Positions 18,131 through 27,311 are shown, counted from the stretch's first letter. The stretch: 64,000 bases of DNA from an uncultured Erythrobacter sp. (GCA_947502815.1 CANNBH010000001.1:682001-746000); one strand, 5' to 3'. Numbers and translations: made by a program. Notes: a model not told the origin generated them from the sequence alone.

Positions 18131-19324
18131 ATGTCTGATCTGGAAACTTTCCGCAGCGAAACCCGCAGTTGGCTTGAGGCGAACTGCCCTGCAGAAATGC
18201 GCCAGCCTGTCCGCGATGATGATGACGTCTATTGGGGAGGTCGCAACGCGACGTTCAAAAACGACGCGCAAAAAGCATGGTTTGAGGCCTGCCGCGACAA
18301 AGGCTACACGGTTCCAGCATGGCCAAAGGCTTACGGCGGCGCTGGATTGACCGCGCCCGAAGCGAAAGTTCTGCGTCAAGAAATGGCGGCAATTGGTGCA
18401 CGTCCGCCGCTCAGTTCCTTTGGCATCTGGATGCTTGGCCCTGCGCTTTTGCAATTCGGCACCGAAGGCCAGAAACAGCGTTTCTTGAATGAAATCGCGC
18501 GCGGCGAAATTCGCTGGTGTCAGGGGTATTCGGAGCCCGGAAGCGGCTCCGACCTCGTTTCAATGCAAACTTTCGGCGAAGACAAGGGCGATCATTGGAC
18601 GGTCAACGGTCAGAAAATCTGGACCTCCTACGCCGACGAAGCCGATTGGATCTTTTGCCTCGTGCGGACGGATAAAGACAACAAGTACAAAGGCATCACC
18701 TTCATGCTGTTCGACATGGCGGGCGGCGGTGTCACGACCAAGCCGATCCTGCTGATCAGCGGCAACAGCCCGTTTTGCGAAACCTTCTTTGATGATGTGA
18801 ATGTCCCCAAATCCTATGGCGAGGATTGCCCTGGATTCGTGGGCGAAGTGGGCCGCGGTTGGGATGTCGCGAAGTATCTTCTGGGCCATGAGCGTGAAAT
18901 GATCTCAGGTATGGGCGGCGGTGAACGCACCGCAGCGATCGGAACAGCAATGAAACGTCATGCTGGCAAAACGGGTGATGATCTGGATCCAATGCTGCGC
19001 AGCGAACTTGCATTGTTCGATGTGGACGCTTTGGCATTCACCGCGATGGCCGAAAAATTCATGGACGAAATGAAGTCCGGCAAGGGCCATCCGGCGCAGC
19101 CCAACATGATGAAATACGTGGGCACAGAGCTGAACAAGCGCCGTCACGAATTGATGATGTCGGCCGGCGGATCGCGCAGCCTCGAATGGGACAGCGAAGA
19201 AACCCGCGGCGGCAAGGCACCGCGCGATTGGCTCCGGACCAAAGCGAACTCGATTGAGGGCGGCACATCGGAGGTCATGCTCAATGTGATTTCCAAACGC
19301 ATTCTCGAACTGCCGGGCTCCTAA
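18131..19324 (+). CDS. Acyl-CoA dehydrogenase, first of a pair
   Basis: A 397-residue acyl-CoA dehydrogenase. Conserved parts: WPKAYGGAGLTAPEAKVLRQEM, WCQGYSEPGSGSDLVSMQT, GQKIWTSYADEADWIFCLVRT and the C-terminal NSIEGGTSEVMLNVISKRIL. An upstream in-frame ATG exists, but the ATG at 18131 follows GAGAGG and gives the normal family N-terminus. The next gene encodes a second, divergent acyl-CoA dehydrogenase, an arrangement typical of heteromeric enzymes for bulky CoA esters such as steroid side chains. Substrate unknown. Confidence 0.93.
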   Translation: MSDLETFRSETRSWLEANCPAEMRQPVRDDDDVYWGGRNATFKNDAQKAWFEACRDKGYTVPAWPKAYGGAGLTAPEAKVLRQEMAAIGARPPLSSFGIWMLGPALLQFGTEGQKQRFLNEIARGEIRWCQGYSEPGSGSDLVSMQTFGEDKGDHWTVNGQKIWTSYADEADWIFCLVRTDKDNKYKGITFMLFDMAGGGVTTKPILLISGNSPFCETFFDDVNVPKSYGEDCPGFVGEVGRGWDVAKYLLGHEREMISGMGGGERTAAIGTAMKRHAGKTGDDLDPMLRSELALFDVDALAFTAMAEKFMDEMKSGKGHPAQPNMMKYVGTELNKRRHELMMSAGGSRSLEWDSEETRGGKAPRDWLRTKANSIEGGTSEVMLNVISKRILELPGS

Positions 19325-19410
19325 CCCCAATCGACCGATTACCACGGGCCGCTGCCGACACATCGGAGCGGCCCGAATGACAAATTTCCTAAGAGAGGAC
19401 GGGACAATTC

Positions 19411-20550
19411 ATGCCCCTTTATCATGACGAAGATCAGGCGATGCTCGCCGACACCGCCAGCGGCTTTATGGCTGACGAAGGCAATATCGCGAAACAACTG
19501 CGCCATTGGCGCGACCGCGACTGCCCCGACGGATTTGGCCACGCTTTGTGGAAGCAAATGGCCGAAATGGGCTTCACCGGCATGTTGGTCGACGAAGATG
19601 ATGGCGGGCTTGGCATGGGCCATGTTGAAGCGGGCATCGTGCTCGAAGAGATCGGCCGCAATCTGACCCCATCGCCGTTCCTGACATCGTCCGTCTTGGC
19701 CGCAACCGCACTTAAGCATGGGTCGGCTGATCTTAAGGGACGCTTTCTTCCCGGCCTAATCGCAGGCGATAGCGTGTTCGCCGTCGCGGTGGATGAAACC
19801 GCTAAGCACCGGCCAAGCCGGATTACCACCAAGGCTGAAAAATCGGGCAACGGCTTTAAACTGACCGGATCGAAAAGCTTTGTTGTCCAAGGCGCCAGTG
19901 CGGATATGCTGGTGGTGGCCGCGCGCACCAGCGGTGCGGACGACGACGACGATGGGATCACTTTGTTCGCAGTGCCCAAAGACGCCGCGAATATGAGCCA
20001 TGACGCAGTTCGCCTTGTTGATAGCTCAATGGCAGCGCACACAAAATTTGATGGCGTCGAACTTGATGGAGACGCCGTCATCGGCGAAGTCGATGGCGGG
20101 CGTGAAGTGCTCAATGCCATGCTTGCCGCAGGGCGCATTGGTGCTGCCGCAGAAGGCGTCGGCGTTGCGGCAGGTGCGATGGACATGACCGTCGATTATC
20201 TCAAACAGCGCAAGCAATTTGGCCAGCTGATCGGTGAATTCCAAGCCCTGCAGCACCGTGCCAGCCACCTCTATTCCGAAGTTGAGGTCGCGCGCGCTGT
20301 TGTGATCAAGGCGCAGCAATTGCTGGACGCGGGCAGCGAACAGGCCGAGTTGATGAGCAGCGTCGCCAAAGCGAAAGTCGCCAAGGCAGCGGGGCTCTCA
20401 GTGAAAGAGGGCGTGCAAATGCACGGCGGTATCGGCATGACCGATGAATATGACATCGGCCTTTATATGAAACGCGACCGCGCGCTTCAGGAATTTCTCG
20501 GCGATGCCCATTACCACGCCAACCGCGTTGCGGACTTGAGCGGCTATTAA
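19411..20550 (+). CDS. Acyl-CoA dehydrogenase, second of a pair
   Basis: A 379-residue acyl-CoA dehydrogenase-fold protein, more divergent than its upstream partner. Visible: TGMLVDEDDGGLGMGHVEAGIVLEEIGR, FAVAVDETAKH in place of the usual TEP loop, TGSKSFVVQGASADMLVV, QRKQFGQLIGEFQALQHR and VQMHGGIGMTDEYDIGLYMKR. The weakened FAD/substrate loop and the adjacent first subunit suggest an alpha-beta heteromer. AGAGAGGACGGG lies upstream of the ATG. The SDR gene starts eight bases after its stop codon. Confidence 0.92.
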   Translation: MPLYHDEDQAMLADTASGFMADEGNIAKQLRHWRDRDCPDGFGHALWKQMAEMGFTGMLVDEDDGGLGMGHVEAGIVLEEIGRNLTPSPFLTSSVLAATALKHGSADLKGRFLPGLIAGDSVFAVAVDETAKHRPSRITTKAEKSGNGFKLTGSKSFVVQGASADMLVVAARTSGADDDDDGITLFAVPKDAANMSHDAVRLVDSSMAAHTKFDGVELDGDAVIGEVDGGREVLNAMLAAGRIGAAAEGVGVAAGAMDMTVDYLKQRKQFGQLIGEFQALQHRASHLYSEVEVARAVVIKAQQLLDAGSEQAELMSSVAKAKVAKAAGLSVKEGVQMHGGIGMTDEYDIGLYMKRDRALQEFLGDAHYHANRVADLSGY

Positions 20551-20557
20551 GGACAGC

Positions 20558-21367
20558 ATGACAATGGATATTACTTCACTTTTTAGCCTGGAAGGGCGCG
20601 TTGCTCTGGTCACAGGTGGTTCGCGCGGGATTGGCAAAATGTTTGTCGAAGGCTTGCTCGCAGCAGGCTGTGCACGGGTATACATCTCTGCCCGCAAGGT
20701 CGAACAGATGCAGGAAACCATCGCCGAATTTGGCGAAGACAAGGTGTTTGGCATTCCTGCTGATCTGAGCCAGATGGACGGCATGATCGCGCTGGCCGAA
20801 GAAATGGCCAAACGCGAAGAGAAACTCGACATCCTGATCAACAATGCGGGTGCTGCTTGGGGGCAACCCTATCTCGAATTTAGCGAGGCAGGCTGGCACC
20901 GGACGATGGATTTGAACGTCAAAACGCCGTTTTTCCTGACTCAGAAATTGCACGATCTGCTCGTCGCGGGCGGTGCAGGCGATCACCCTGCAAAGGTGAT
21001 CCACGTTTCGTCTATTGATGGTCAGCGGATCAATCCATGGGAAACCTACGCGTATCAGGCATCGAAAGCGGGCGTTATCCAATTGACCCGCCGGATGGCC
21101 GCGCGCCTGATCCAAGACAATATCATCGTTTCATCGATTGCGCCGGGCGCTTTCCCAAGTGAGATGAACAAGGCGGCGAAATCGGCGCCGGATGCCAGCG
21201 CGGCGATGATCCCATCGAAGCGCGTGGGGACCGCTGAAGATATGGCGGCGGCTGCGATTTATCTTTGCAGCCGTGCAGGAGATTACGTGGTTGGCGAAAC
21301 GCTGACTGTGGATGGCGGCGTGGTGAACGCGTCTCTGCCAAATATCTTCAACGATCCGGCTGGCTAA
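20558..21367 (+). CDS. SDR family oxidoreductase
   Basis: A 269-residue classical short-chain dehydrogenase. TGGSRGIGK nucleotide motif near 20-28, NNAGAAWG (93-100), catalytic Ser in HVSSIDG and YQASK catalytic Tyr/Lys, then VDGGV at the C-terminus. It resembles RhlG/FabG-type 3-ketoacyl reductases. Position directly after two acyl-CoA dehydrogenase genes points to a reductive or oxidative step on the same CoA thioester. Followed by a strong terminator. Confidence 0.93.
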   Translation: MTMDITSLFSLEGRVALVTGGSRGIGKMFVEGLLAAGCARVYISARKVEQMQETIAEFGEDKVFGIPADLSQMDGMIALAEEMAKREEKLDILINNAGAAWGQPYLEFSEAGWHRTMDLNVKTPFFLTQKLHDLLVAGGAGDHPAKVIHVSSIDGQRINPWETYAYQASKAGVIQLTRRMAARLIQDNIIVSSIAPGAFPSEMNKAAKSAPDASAAMIPSKRVGTAEDMAAAAIYLCSRAGDYVVGETLTVDGGVVNASLPNIFNDPAG

Positions 21368-21390
21368 GCCGCCGCTGCAATAGTTTTACG

Positions 21391-21424
21391 AAAGCCCGCC
21401 GGAGCAATCCTGCGGGCTTTTTTG
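21391..21424 (+). terminator. Intrinsic terminator of the acyl-CoA dehydrogenase/SDR operon
   Basis: AAAGCCCGC (21391-21399) pairs perfectly with GCGGGCTTT (21412-21420), followed by further Ts. Its A-rich left side could also serve the leftward gmk operon, which ends at 21452. Confidence 0.9.
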
Positions 21425-21451
21425 TGTGCGATTCAAAAACAAGCGAAAGGA

Positions 21452-22123
21452 TCAGCCGCCCATCAATTCGCGGACAAACGGGATTAGTCCGGTTTGCCGT
21501 GTGCGGCGCATCCGTTCTGCGTCCAGCACTTCGCAAACCCGTTCAAAGCATTGATCAACATCGTCGTTTATGACGACATAATCATATTCGGCCCAATGGC
21601 TGATTTCGGCGCGGGCGCGGTCCATGCGGCTGTCGATCACATCGTTGCTGTCTTGCGCGCGCGCTTCCAATCGGCGGCGCAATTCATCCAAGCTGGGCGG
21701 CAGGATGAAGACGCTGACAACGTCTTGCTGATCCTTTTGGTAGAGCTGCTGTGTCCCTTGCCAATCGATATCGAACAAGAAATCTTGTCCGTCCTTCAAC
21801 CCGGTTCGGATCAACCCTTTGGGCGTTCCATAGCGATGATCAAAGACATGCGCCCATTCATAGAAATCATCTTCTGCGACCATCGCATCAAATTTTTCAT
21901 CGGATACAAAATGGTAATGCACCCCGTCCACTTCACCGGGGCGGGGCGGGCGCGTGGTGACAGAGACTGAGAGCTTGATCTCAGAATCTCTCTTCAGCAG
22001 CATCTGCGATAGGGTGGTTTTGCCCGCGCCAGACGGCGAAGACAGGATAAACAACAGGCCGCGCCTGTCGAGCTGACCGCTGCCCGGTTGAGGGTCTGTA
22101 TTGGATTGAGTTGGTTCGCCCAT
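21452..22123 (-). CDS. gmk: Guanylate kinase
   Basis: A 223-residue GMP kinase (ATP + GMP to ADP + GDP). P-loop SPSGAGKTT at about 29-37, SVSVTTRPPRPGEVDGVHYHFVS for GMP binding, and DIDWQGTQQL. The N-terminal ~20 residues form a polar extension before the kinase core. ATG start at 22123. It is last in a leftward cluster sspB - hypothetical - gmk. Confidence 0.97.
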   Translation of the reverse strand: MGEPTQSNTDPQPGSGQLDRRGLLFILSSPSGAGKTTLSQMLLKRDSEIKLSVSVTTRPPRPGEVDGVHYHFVSDEKFDAMVAEDDFYEWAHVFDHRYGTPKGLIRTGLKDGQDFLFDIDWQGTQQLYQKDQQDVVSVFILPPSLDELRRRLEARAQDSNDVIDSRMDRARAEISHWAEYDYVVINDDVDQCFERVCEVLDAERMRRTRQTGLIPFVRELMGG

Positions 22124-22187
22124 ATGCCCCGTTGCCGCAAGACGGCATTACAAATCAAGGGGGCAACTTGCCGATACGAACGTGAAT

Positions 22188-22595
22188 TTAGTCTTCGGCG
22201 CCTTTTTGGGCCAATCGCTTCTGCCGCGACCTGCCGCGATCATACAGAGTTTTTGCCAGCAATCCGCCCGTTACAATCACAAGGCCGGGCACCGAACGGG
22301 TTGCCAGTTTGCTAGCGCCATACAGGCCCAATGTGGTCAGCAACGTGCGCCCGTCGATCACTTCTTGCGGGTCCTGATCCTCTTCGCTGCTCGCCTCCGC
22401 GACGCGCTCTTCGACTTTTTTGCGAAACAGGCTGGAAGCTCCGCGCACGACAATGTCCGCAATCAGAAGATTGGTGCTGGTGTTGGTGCTGGGAAGGGGA
22501 ATTCTTGGTTTTGCGGCGGCCGCACCCGGTTCGGCGGGCGATTGGCTGTCCGCCAGTTCGCCTTTGTCGCCTTGTTCTGAGCCCGGTTCAGCCAT
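22188..22595 (-). CDS. Conserved hypothetical protein between sspB and gmk
   Basis: A 135-residue protein with a Pro/Ala-rich polar N-terminus (to ~38), a helical segment with NLLIADIVVRGASSLFRKKVEERV, a Glu/Asp-rich patch (SSEEDQDPQEVIDG) and a C-terminal hydrophobic stretch (LLTTLGLYGASKLATRSVPGLVIVTGGLLAKTLY split by polar residues) followed by a basic tail. Possibly membrane-associated through that stretch. No domain recognised. It starts 17 bases after the sspB stop codon and is 64 bases before gmk. Confidence 0.75.
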   Translation of the reverse strand: MAEPGSEQGDKGELADSQSPAEPGAAAAKPRIPLPSTNTSTNLLIADIVVRGASSLFRKKVEERVAEASSEEDQDPQEVIDGRTLLTTLGLYGASKLATRSVPGLVIVTGGLLAKTLYDRGRSRQKRLAQKGAED

Positions 22596-22612
22596 GATCC
22601 GGCAGGCTCCGT

Positions 22613-23140
22613 CTATTTCTTCCGGCCGAAATCGACCGTTACCACATTGGAGCCATCGCCATCGCCGCTTTCAATGTCATCGCTCTGGGCCTCATCGCCG
22701 GTCAAAGCGGCTTTGCCTTCACCATCATTTTCGGCGTTGTCATGCTCTTCTGGCGCCATTTCAGTGGCGGATGCTTGAAATTGCAGACCAAAATCGACCG
22801 CTGGATCCACAAACGCTGTGATCGCCGCGTAAGGAATTTCGAGCTTTGCCGGGATTTGATTGAAGGTCAGCCCAACCGAAAACCCATCGTCGCGCACTTC
22901 CAAATCCCAAAATTTGTTTTGCAGCACGATTGTCATCTCATCAGGAAACCGTTCCTTGAGATGCGCGGGTATTGAGACACCGGCGGCATGGGTTTTGAAC
23001 GTGATATAGAAATGATGCGTGCCGGGCAGTTCGCTGCCCCCACGCTCAATTTCACTGAGCACACGGCCAACAACGGCGCGGAGCGCTTCTTGGACGATCT
23101 CGTCATAAGGGATCAGGCTATCGGGGGTGTCATCGCTCAT
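22613..23140 (-). CDS. sspB: SspB family ClpXP adaptor
   Basis: A 175-residue alphaproteobacterial SspB-type protein. YDEIVQEALRAVVGRVL at the start, FYITFKTHAAGVSIPAHLKERFPDEMTIVLQ and WDLEVRDDGFSVGLTFNQIPAKLEIPYAAITAF form the peptide-binding core. The C-terminus is a long acidic linker ending VVTVDFGRKK, matching the ClpX-docking tail. It delivers ssrA-tagged and other substrates to ClpXP. The start at 23140 (MSDDTPDSLIPYD) is preferred to the longer frame because upstream residues look non-coding. Divergent from hisB. Confidence 0.92.
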   Translation of the reverse strand: MSDDTPDSLIPYDEIVQEALRAVVGRVLSEIERGGSELPGTHHFYITFKTHAAGVSIPAHLKERFPDEMTIVLQNKFWDLEVRDDGFSVGLTFNQIPAKLEIPYAAITAFVDPAVDFGLQFQASATEMAPEEHDNAENDGEGKAALTGDEAQSDDIESGDGDGSNVVTVDFGRKK

Positions 23141-23270
23141 TGTGCTGGAATTCGTGACCGTGTGCGCCGCGCGGGTCAAGCGTTTCGTGCCCATAAGCGG
23201 TGGTTTATTGGCGCGTTTTATCGCAATCGCCTGCTTGCACGGCGTCTTTGCGCAGCTATAGCCGAAAGCC

Positions 23271-23888
23271 ATGACTGACATGATGAACACTTCCCCTCGC
23301 ACAGGCTCTGTGACGCGCAAAACCGCTGAGACGAGCATCGCGATCTCCGTGAACCTGGATGGAACGGGCGCGTATGATGTTTCTACCGGGATCGGTTTCC
23401 TCGACCATATGGTGGAGCAGTTTTCCAAACATTCGTTGATCGATGTCACAATGAAGGTGACCGGCGACCTGCATGTCGATCAGCACCACACCACCGAAGA
23501 TTCGGCCATTGCGCTGGGGCAGGCCTTGTCTGAGGCGTTGGCGGATAAGGCGGGAATTGGCCGTTATGGCAGCGCATATTCTCCGATGGATGAAACACTT
23601 TCGCGCGTGGCGCTGGATATCTCTGGGCGTCCATTCGTTGTCTGGAAGGCTGCTTTCACTCAGGAAAAACTGGGCGAATGGGACACCGAACTGATTGAAC
23701 ACTGGTTCCATTCAGTCGCGCAAACCGCCGGTCTGACCCTGCATATTGAGCTGCTTTATGGCTCCAACAACCACCATATTTGCGAGAGCATCTATAAAGG
23801 CTTTGCCCGCGCCATGCGTATCGCGGTGGAACGCGACCCGCGCAAAGGCGACGCCGTGCCCAGCACAAAGGGCCAGCTTGGTGGGTAG
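23271..23888 (+). CDS. hisB: Imidazoleglycerol-phosphate dehydratase
   Basis: A 205-residue monofunctional HisB that dehydrates IGP to imidazole acetol-phosphate in histidine synthesis. Metal-binding motifs [25 protein letters not shown] and [20 protein letters not shown] are all present. Length matches the stand-alone enzyme. First gene of a rightward his cluster; the next gene starts inside its last codons. Confidence 0.97.
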   Translation: MTDMMNTSPRTGSVTRKTAETSIAISVNLDGTGAYDVSTGIGFLDHMVEQFSKHSLIDVTMKVTGDLHVDQHHTTEDSAIALGQALSEALADKAGIGRYGSAYSPMDETLSRVALDISGRPFVVWKAAFTQEKLGEWDTELIEHWFHSVAQTAGLTLHIELLYGSNNHHICESIYKGFARAMRIAVERDPRKGDAVPSTKGQLGG

Positions 23889-24177
23889 TGTTTTTATAGC
23901 CAAGCTGACGTACACCGTGCCGATTGAGCAGGTTGATGCCTTGCTAGAGGCGCATTTGGCGTGGTTGAAAGCGGGGCACGCATCCGGCCATTTTCTGGCA
24001 TGGGGCCCCAACGAACCGCGTGATAGTGGGATGATCTTCATTCGAGCTGCCTCGCGTAAGGAGGCGGAAAGCCTGACCGCAACGGACCCAATCTTAGTGA
24101 AAGGGGCCGCCAACATCGAAATCACCGAATGGAAGCCGCGCTTTGTAGGCCCAGGATTAGAGGCGTTTGGTGGCTGA
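23881..24177 (+). CDS. YciI family protein
   Basis: A 98-residue YciI-like protein (dimeric alpha/beta ferredoxin-like fold) with the family His-Asp pair suggested by [23 protein letters not shown] and the [14 protein letters not shown] segment. Function unknown across the family. It starts at GTG 23881, eight bases before the end of hisB, and overlaps hisH by eight bases. The tight packing indicates coexpression with histidine genes, although the chemical link is not known. Confidence 0.85.
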   Translation: MGSVFIAKLTYTVPIEQVDALLEAHLAWLKAGHASGHFLAWGPNEPRDSGMIFIRAASRKEAESLTATDPILVKGAANIEITEWKPRFVGPGLEAFGG

Positions 24178-24796
24178 AACGGTTGCCTTGATTGATTATG
24201 GTGCGGGCAATCTGCATTCGGTGCACAACGCCTTAAAAGCTGTGGGAGCCAATGTCGCGGTGACCGCCGATCCCAATGTGGTGCGCGCGGCGGACCGGAT
24301 TGTGCTGCCCGGTGTTGGATCGTTCAAAGCCTGCGCAAAAGGTTTGCACGCGATCCCGCACATGATCGAGTCTATGACGGAGCGCGTGCATGTTGGCGGC
24401 GCGCCATTTTTGGGCATTTGTGTGGGCATGCAATTGCTCGCCGATCGGGGGCTGGAACATGGCATCACGCCGGGATTGGGCTGGATTGCGGGAGAGGTTC
24501 GGTTGATTGAACCGAGCGATCGCGCGATCAAAGTGCCCCATATGGGGTGGAACGATGTCGCGATCCTGCCGCATGCAAAAGACCACCGGGTGATCGAGGA
24601 AGGGGAAGCCTATTTCCTCCATTCCTACCACTTCGCCGCAAAAAGCCCCTCTGATATTGCCGCGATGACAGACCACGGCGAAGGCCTTGTCGCGGCGGTC
24701 GCGCGGGACAATGTTCTGGGCGTGCAATATCATCCTGAGAAAAGCCAAGCCTATGGGCTGGCCACACTGACCCGTTTTCTGGAGTGGAAGCCATGA
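24170..24796 (+). CDS. hisH: Imidazole glycerol phosphate synthase, glutaminase subunit
   Basis: A 208-residue class I glutamine amidotransferase that supplies ammonia to HisF. LIDYGAGNLHSVHNAL at the N-terminus, nucleophile Cys in FLGICVGMQLL, and the His-Glu pair in YHPEKSQ. GTG at 24170 fits best (a TTG lies one codon upstream). Its stop overlaps the hisA start codon by four bases (ATGA). Confidence 0.97.
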   Translation: MAETVALIDYGAGNLHSVHNALKAVGANVAVTADPNVVRAADRIVLPGVGSFKACAKGLHAIPHMIESMTERVHVGGAPFLGICVGMQLLADRGLEHGITPGLGWIAGEVRLIEPSDRAIKVPHMGWNDVAILPHAKDHRVIEEGEAYFLHSYHFAAKSPSDIAAMTDHGEGLVAAVARDNVLGVQYHPEKSQAYGLATLTRFLEWKP

Positions 24797-25521
24797 TCAT
24801 CTTTCCAGCAATTGACCTTAAAGGCGGCGAAGTCGTTCGCCTTGCTGAAGGGGATATGGACCGCGCCACTGTGTATGGCGATGATCCCGCCGCGCAGGCG
24901 ATGATCTTTGCCGAAAGCGGCGCAGAGCATCTGCATGTGGTTGATCTGGACGGCAGTTTTGCTGGCCGGACTGAGAACCGCGAAGCCGTCGAAGCCATCG
25001 TCGAGCGCTTTCCCGGCTATGTGCAGTTGGGCGGCGGTATCCGCGATGCGAAGTCGGTCGAGGGGTGGTTCAACCTCGGCGTCGCGCGTGTCGTCATGGG
25101 CTCAGCGGCGCTGAAAGACCCGGAATTCGTCAAAGAAATGGCGCGCGAATGGGAAGGCGGCATTGTCGTGGCGGTGGATGCCAAAGACGGCATGGTCGCG
25201 ACCGAAGGCTGGTCTGAGGTGTCGAACGTGCCCGTTTACGACCTTGCTCGCCGGTTCGAAGATGCGGGCGTTGCCTCGCTGCTGTTCACAGACATTGGCC
25301 GTGACGGATTGCTCAAAGGCGTGAACATCGATGCGACGATTGAACTCGCGCAGCGGGTGGACATCCCAGTGATCGCCAGCGGCGGAGTCAAAGGGTTGGA
25401 CGATATCCATGTTCTTTCGGTCAACGCGCATGAAGGCATCGAAGGCGTAATCACAGGCCGTGCCTTGTACGAAGGACGGCTGGATCTCGCCGCTGCAATT
25501 GCCATGGGGCAAAGGGCGTGA
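24793..25521 (+). CDS. hisA: ProFAR isomerase
   Basis: A 242-residue TIM-barrel isomerase converting ProFAR to PRFAR. The acid/base Asp8 lies in AIDLKGGEVV; the second lies in TDIGRDG. LGGGIRDAKSVEGW and VIASGGVKGLDDI are the phosphate-binding motifs. ATG 24793 overlaps hisH, and its stop overlaps the GTG of the small membrane protein gene. Confidence 0.97.
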   Translation: MIIFPAIDLKGGEVVRLAEGDMDRATVYGDDPAAQAMIFAESGAEHLHVVDLDGSFAGRTENREAVEAIVERFPGYVQLGGGIRDAKSVEGWFNLGVARVVMGSAALKDPEFVKEMAREWEGGIVVAVDAKDGMVATEGWSEVSNVPVYDLARRFEDAGVASLLFTDIGRDGLLKGVNIDATIELAQRVDIPVIASGGVKGLDDIHVLSVNAHEGIEGVITGRALYEGRLDLAAAIAMGQRA

Positions 25522-25805
25522 ATATTGCCGATATCGGGCTGATCGCTTCCTTTGTAATGATCGCATGGGTTGTGGTTGATTGGCGGCGGGGTAAAACCGC
25601 GCTGGGCCGGCACCGGCTAACCAAACAAGACACGCCCGATAAATTTTGGATGGCGCTCGTGCTCTATCTCAACATGGCTTTCGTTCTGTTCTGGCTTCAG
25701 GGCAAAGCCTTTGAGGCCTCTACCGAATGCAATCCGGGCGACGAAGGCTGTGTCACGGTGACCGGCACTGTGGCTGCTGCAGCGGCTCAGAGCTTTGCGC
25801 TATGA
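25518..25805 (+). CDS. Small two-helix membrane protein inside the his operon
   Basis: A 95-residue protein with two predicted membrane helices ([17 protein letters not shown] and [18 protein letters not shown]), separated by a basic loop, and a C-terminal segment with two cysteines (ECNPGDEGC). No domain recognised. It starts at GTG 25518 with a four-base overlap with hisA and ends with a four-base overlap with hisF, so it is translationally coupled on both sides. A role in histidine synthesis is not evident. Confidence 0.8.
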   Translation: MNIADIGLIASFVMIAWVVVDWRRGKTALGRHRLTKQDTPDKFWMALVLYLNMAFVLFWLQGKAFEASTECNPGDEGCVTVTGTVAAAAAQSFAL

Positions 25806-26566
25806 CCGTCCGTATTCGCGTCATCCCCTGTCTCGACGTTGCCGATGGCCGCGTGGTGAAGGGCGTCAATTTTGTCGATTTGAAAGACGCTGGTGATCCG
25901 GTGGAGCAGGCGCGAGCCTATGATGCGGCAGGCGCGGATGAGCTGTGCTTCTTGGACATTTCGGCCAGCCATGAAGGGCGCGGGACATTGCTCGATATTG
26001 TCCGGCGCACCGCGCAAGTGTGTTTCATGCCGCTGACCGTTGGAGGCGGGGTGCGCAGTGTTGACGATGCCCGCGCGCTGCTTTTGGCGGGCGCAGATAA
26101 AGTGGCGATCAATTCCGCTGCGGTTGCGCGGCCTGAATTGGTCGCAGAGATTGCCGCGCGCTTTGGCAGCCAATGCGTTGTCGCCAGTGTTGATGCGCGG
26201 CGTGTGGAGAGCGGAATATGGGAAATCTTCACTCATGGCGGACGCAAGCCCACTGGAATCGACGCGGTCGAATACGCCAAGAAGGTCGCAAGTCTTGGCG
26301 CGGGCGAATTGCTCGTCACCAGTATGGACGGCGATGGAACCCAGGCGGGATATGACCTCGATCTGACCCGCACTATTGCGGATGCGGTGAACATTCCCGT
26401 CGTCGCCAGCGGCGGGGTCGGCAATCTGGATCATCTGGTCGAAGGCGTTCGCCAAGGCCATGCCAGCGCGGTTTTGGCTGCATCGATCTTCCATTTCGGC
26501 ACCCATTCTATTGCAGAGGCGCATGACGCGCTGCGAGCGGCGGGCTTGCCCGCGCGCGGGACATAA
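25802..26566 (+). CDS. hisF: Imidazole glycerol phosphate synthase, cyclase subunit
   Basis: A 254-residue TIM barrel that forms IGP and AICAR from PRFAR with ammonia from HisH. Catalytic Asp12 lies in [15 protein letters not shown]; the second Asp lies in [25 protein letters not shown] and [12 protein letters not shown] bind the phosphates. The ATG at 25802 is chosen over an upstream in-frame start because it gives the canonical N-terminus and a four-base overlap. Confidence 0.98.
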   Translation: MTVRIRVIPCLDVADGRVVKGVNFVDLKDAGDPVEQARAYDAAGADELCFLDISASHEGRGTLLDIVRRTAQVCFMPLTVGGGVRSVDDARALLLAGADKVAINSAAVARPELVAEIAARFGSQCVVASVDARRVESGIWEIFTHGGRKPTGIDAVEYAKKVASLGAGELLVTSMDGDGTQAGYDLDLTRTIADAVNIPVVASGGVGNLDHLVEGVRQGHASAVLAASIFHFGTHSIAEAHDALRAAGLPARGT

Positions 26567-26577
26567 GCGACAATCAG

Positions 26578-26898
26578 ATGATGAGCACATTGGAACGCCT
26601 CGAACAAACCATCGCTGCCCGCAGTAAGGCCTCGCCTGAAACCAGCTATGTCGCCAAATTGAACGCCAAAGGCGTGCCCAAAATCGCGCAAAAAGTGGGC
26701 GAAGAGGCGACCGAGACAGTGATCGCGGCTGTGTCTGGCGACACCAACGAATTGGTAGGCGAAAGCGCCGATTTGCTGTTTCATCTGTTGGTGCTGTTGC
26801 AGGCAAAGGGCGCATCGATTGATGATGTGCTGGCCGAACTTGACCGGAGAGAGGGGCTGTCTGGCCTTGACGAAAAGGCCAGCAGACCGCCTGAATAA
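26578..26898 (+). CDS. hisE: Phosphoribosyl-ATP pyrophosphatase
   Basis: A 106-residue stand-alone HisE that hydrolyses PR-ATP to PR-AMP. The all-alpha NTP-PPase motif KVGEEATETVIAA and GESADLLFHLLVLL carry the acidic metal ligands. Length is normal. It begins 11 bases after hisF. Confidence 0.96.
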   Translation: MMSTLERLEQTIAARSKASPETSYVAKLNAKGVPKIAQKVGEEATETVIAAVSGDTNELVGESADLLFHLLVLLQAKGASIDDVLAELDRREGLSGLDEKASRPPE

Positions 26899-26900
26899 AA

Positions 26901-26922
26901 CCCGAGAAGAGCCCGAGAAGAG
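26901..26922 (+). repeat. 11-bp tandem duplication carrying the ribosome-binding site
   Basis: CCCGAGAAGAG is repeated exactly (26901-26911 and 26912-26922) just before the HIT gene start at 26931. Each copy contains a GAGAAG purine tract; the second is at ribosome-binding distance. Confidence 0.8.
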
Positions 26923-26930
26923 AACGCACC

Positions 26931-27311
26931 ATGCCAATCGATCCGTCGCTGCCCTATGATGACAACAACATCTTTGCCAAAATTCTGCGCGGAGAAATCC
27001 CGTCACAAAAGGTTTATGATGATGACTGGGCCTATGCGTTTGAAGACATCAATCCTCAGGCGCAGGTCCACACTTTGGTGATCCCAAAAGGGCGCTATGT
27101 CAGCTGGGATGATTTCAGTGCGAAAGCGAGCGCAGAAGAAATTGCCGGTTTTATTCGCGCCGTTGGCGAGGTCGCTCGATCCAAAGGGTTGGTGGAGCCG
27201 GGGTACCGTTTGATGGCCAATGTTGGCGTGCACGGACATCAAGAAGTGCCGCATCTGCACGTGCATATTTTTGGCGGACAGCCGCTCGGCCCTATGATCT
27301 GCAAGCGTTAG
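26931..27311 (+). CDS. HIT family protein (HinT-like)
   Basis: A 126-residue histidine-triad protein. The triad HLHVHI places His108, His110 and His112 at the active site; NIFAKILRGEIPSQKVYDDD and HTLVIPKGRY are typical of HinT purine-nucleoside phosphoramidases. It follows hisE by 32 bases and is probably on the his transcript. Its ribosome-binding region is duplicated. Confidence 0.94.
   Translation: MPIDPSLPYDDNNIFAKILRGEIPSQKVYDDDWAYAFEDINPQAQVHTLVIPKGRYVSWDDFSAKASAEEIAGFIRAVGEVARSKGLVEPGYRLMANVGVHGHQEVPHLHVHIFGGQPLGPMICKR

Noticed and set aside
25787..26932. 381-codon minus-strand frame
   Set aside because: Antisense to hisF and hisE, both unmistakable.
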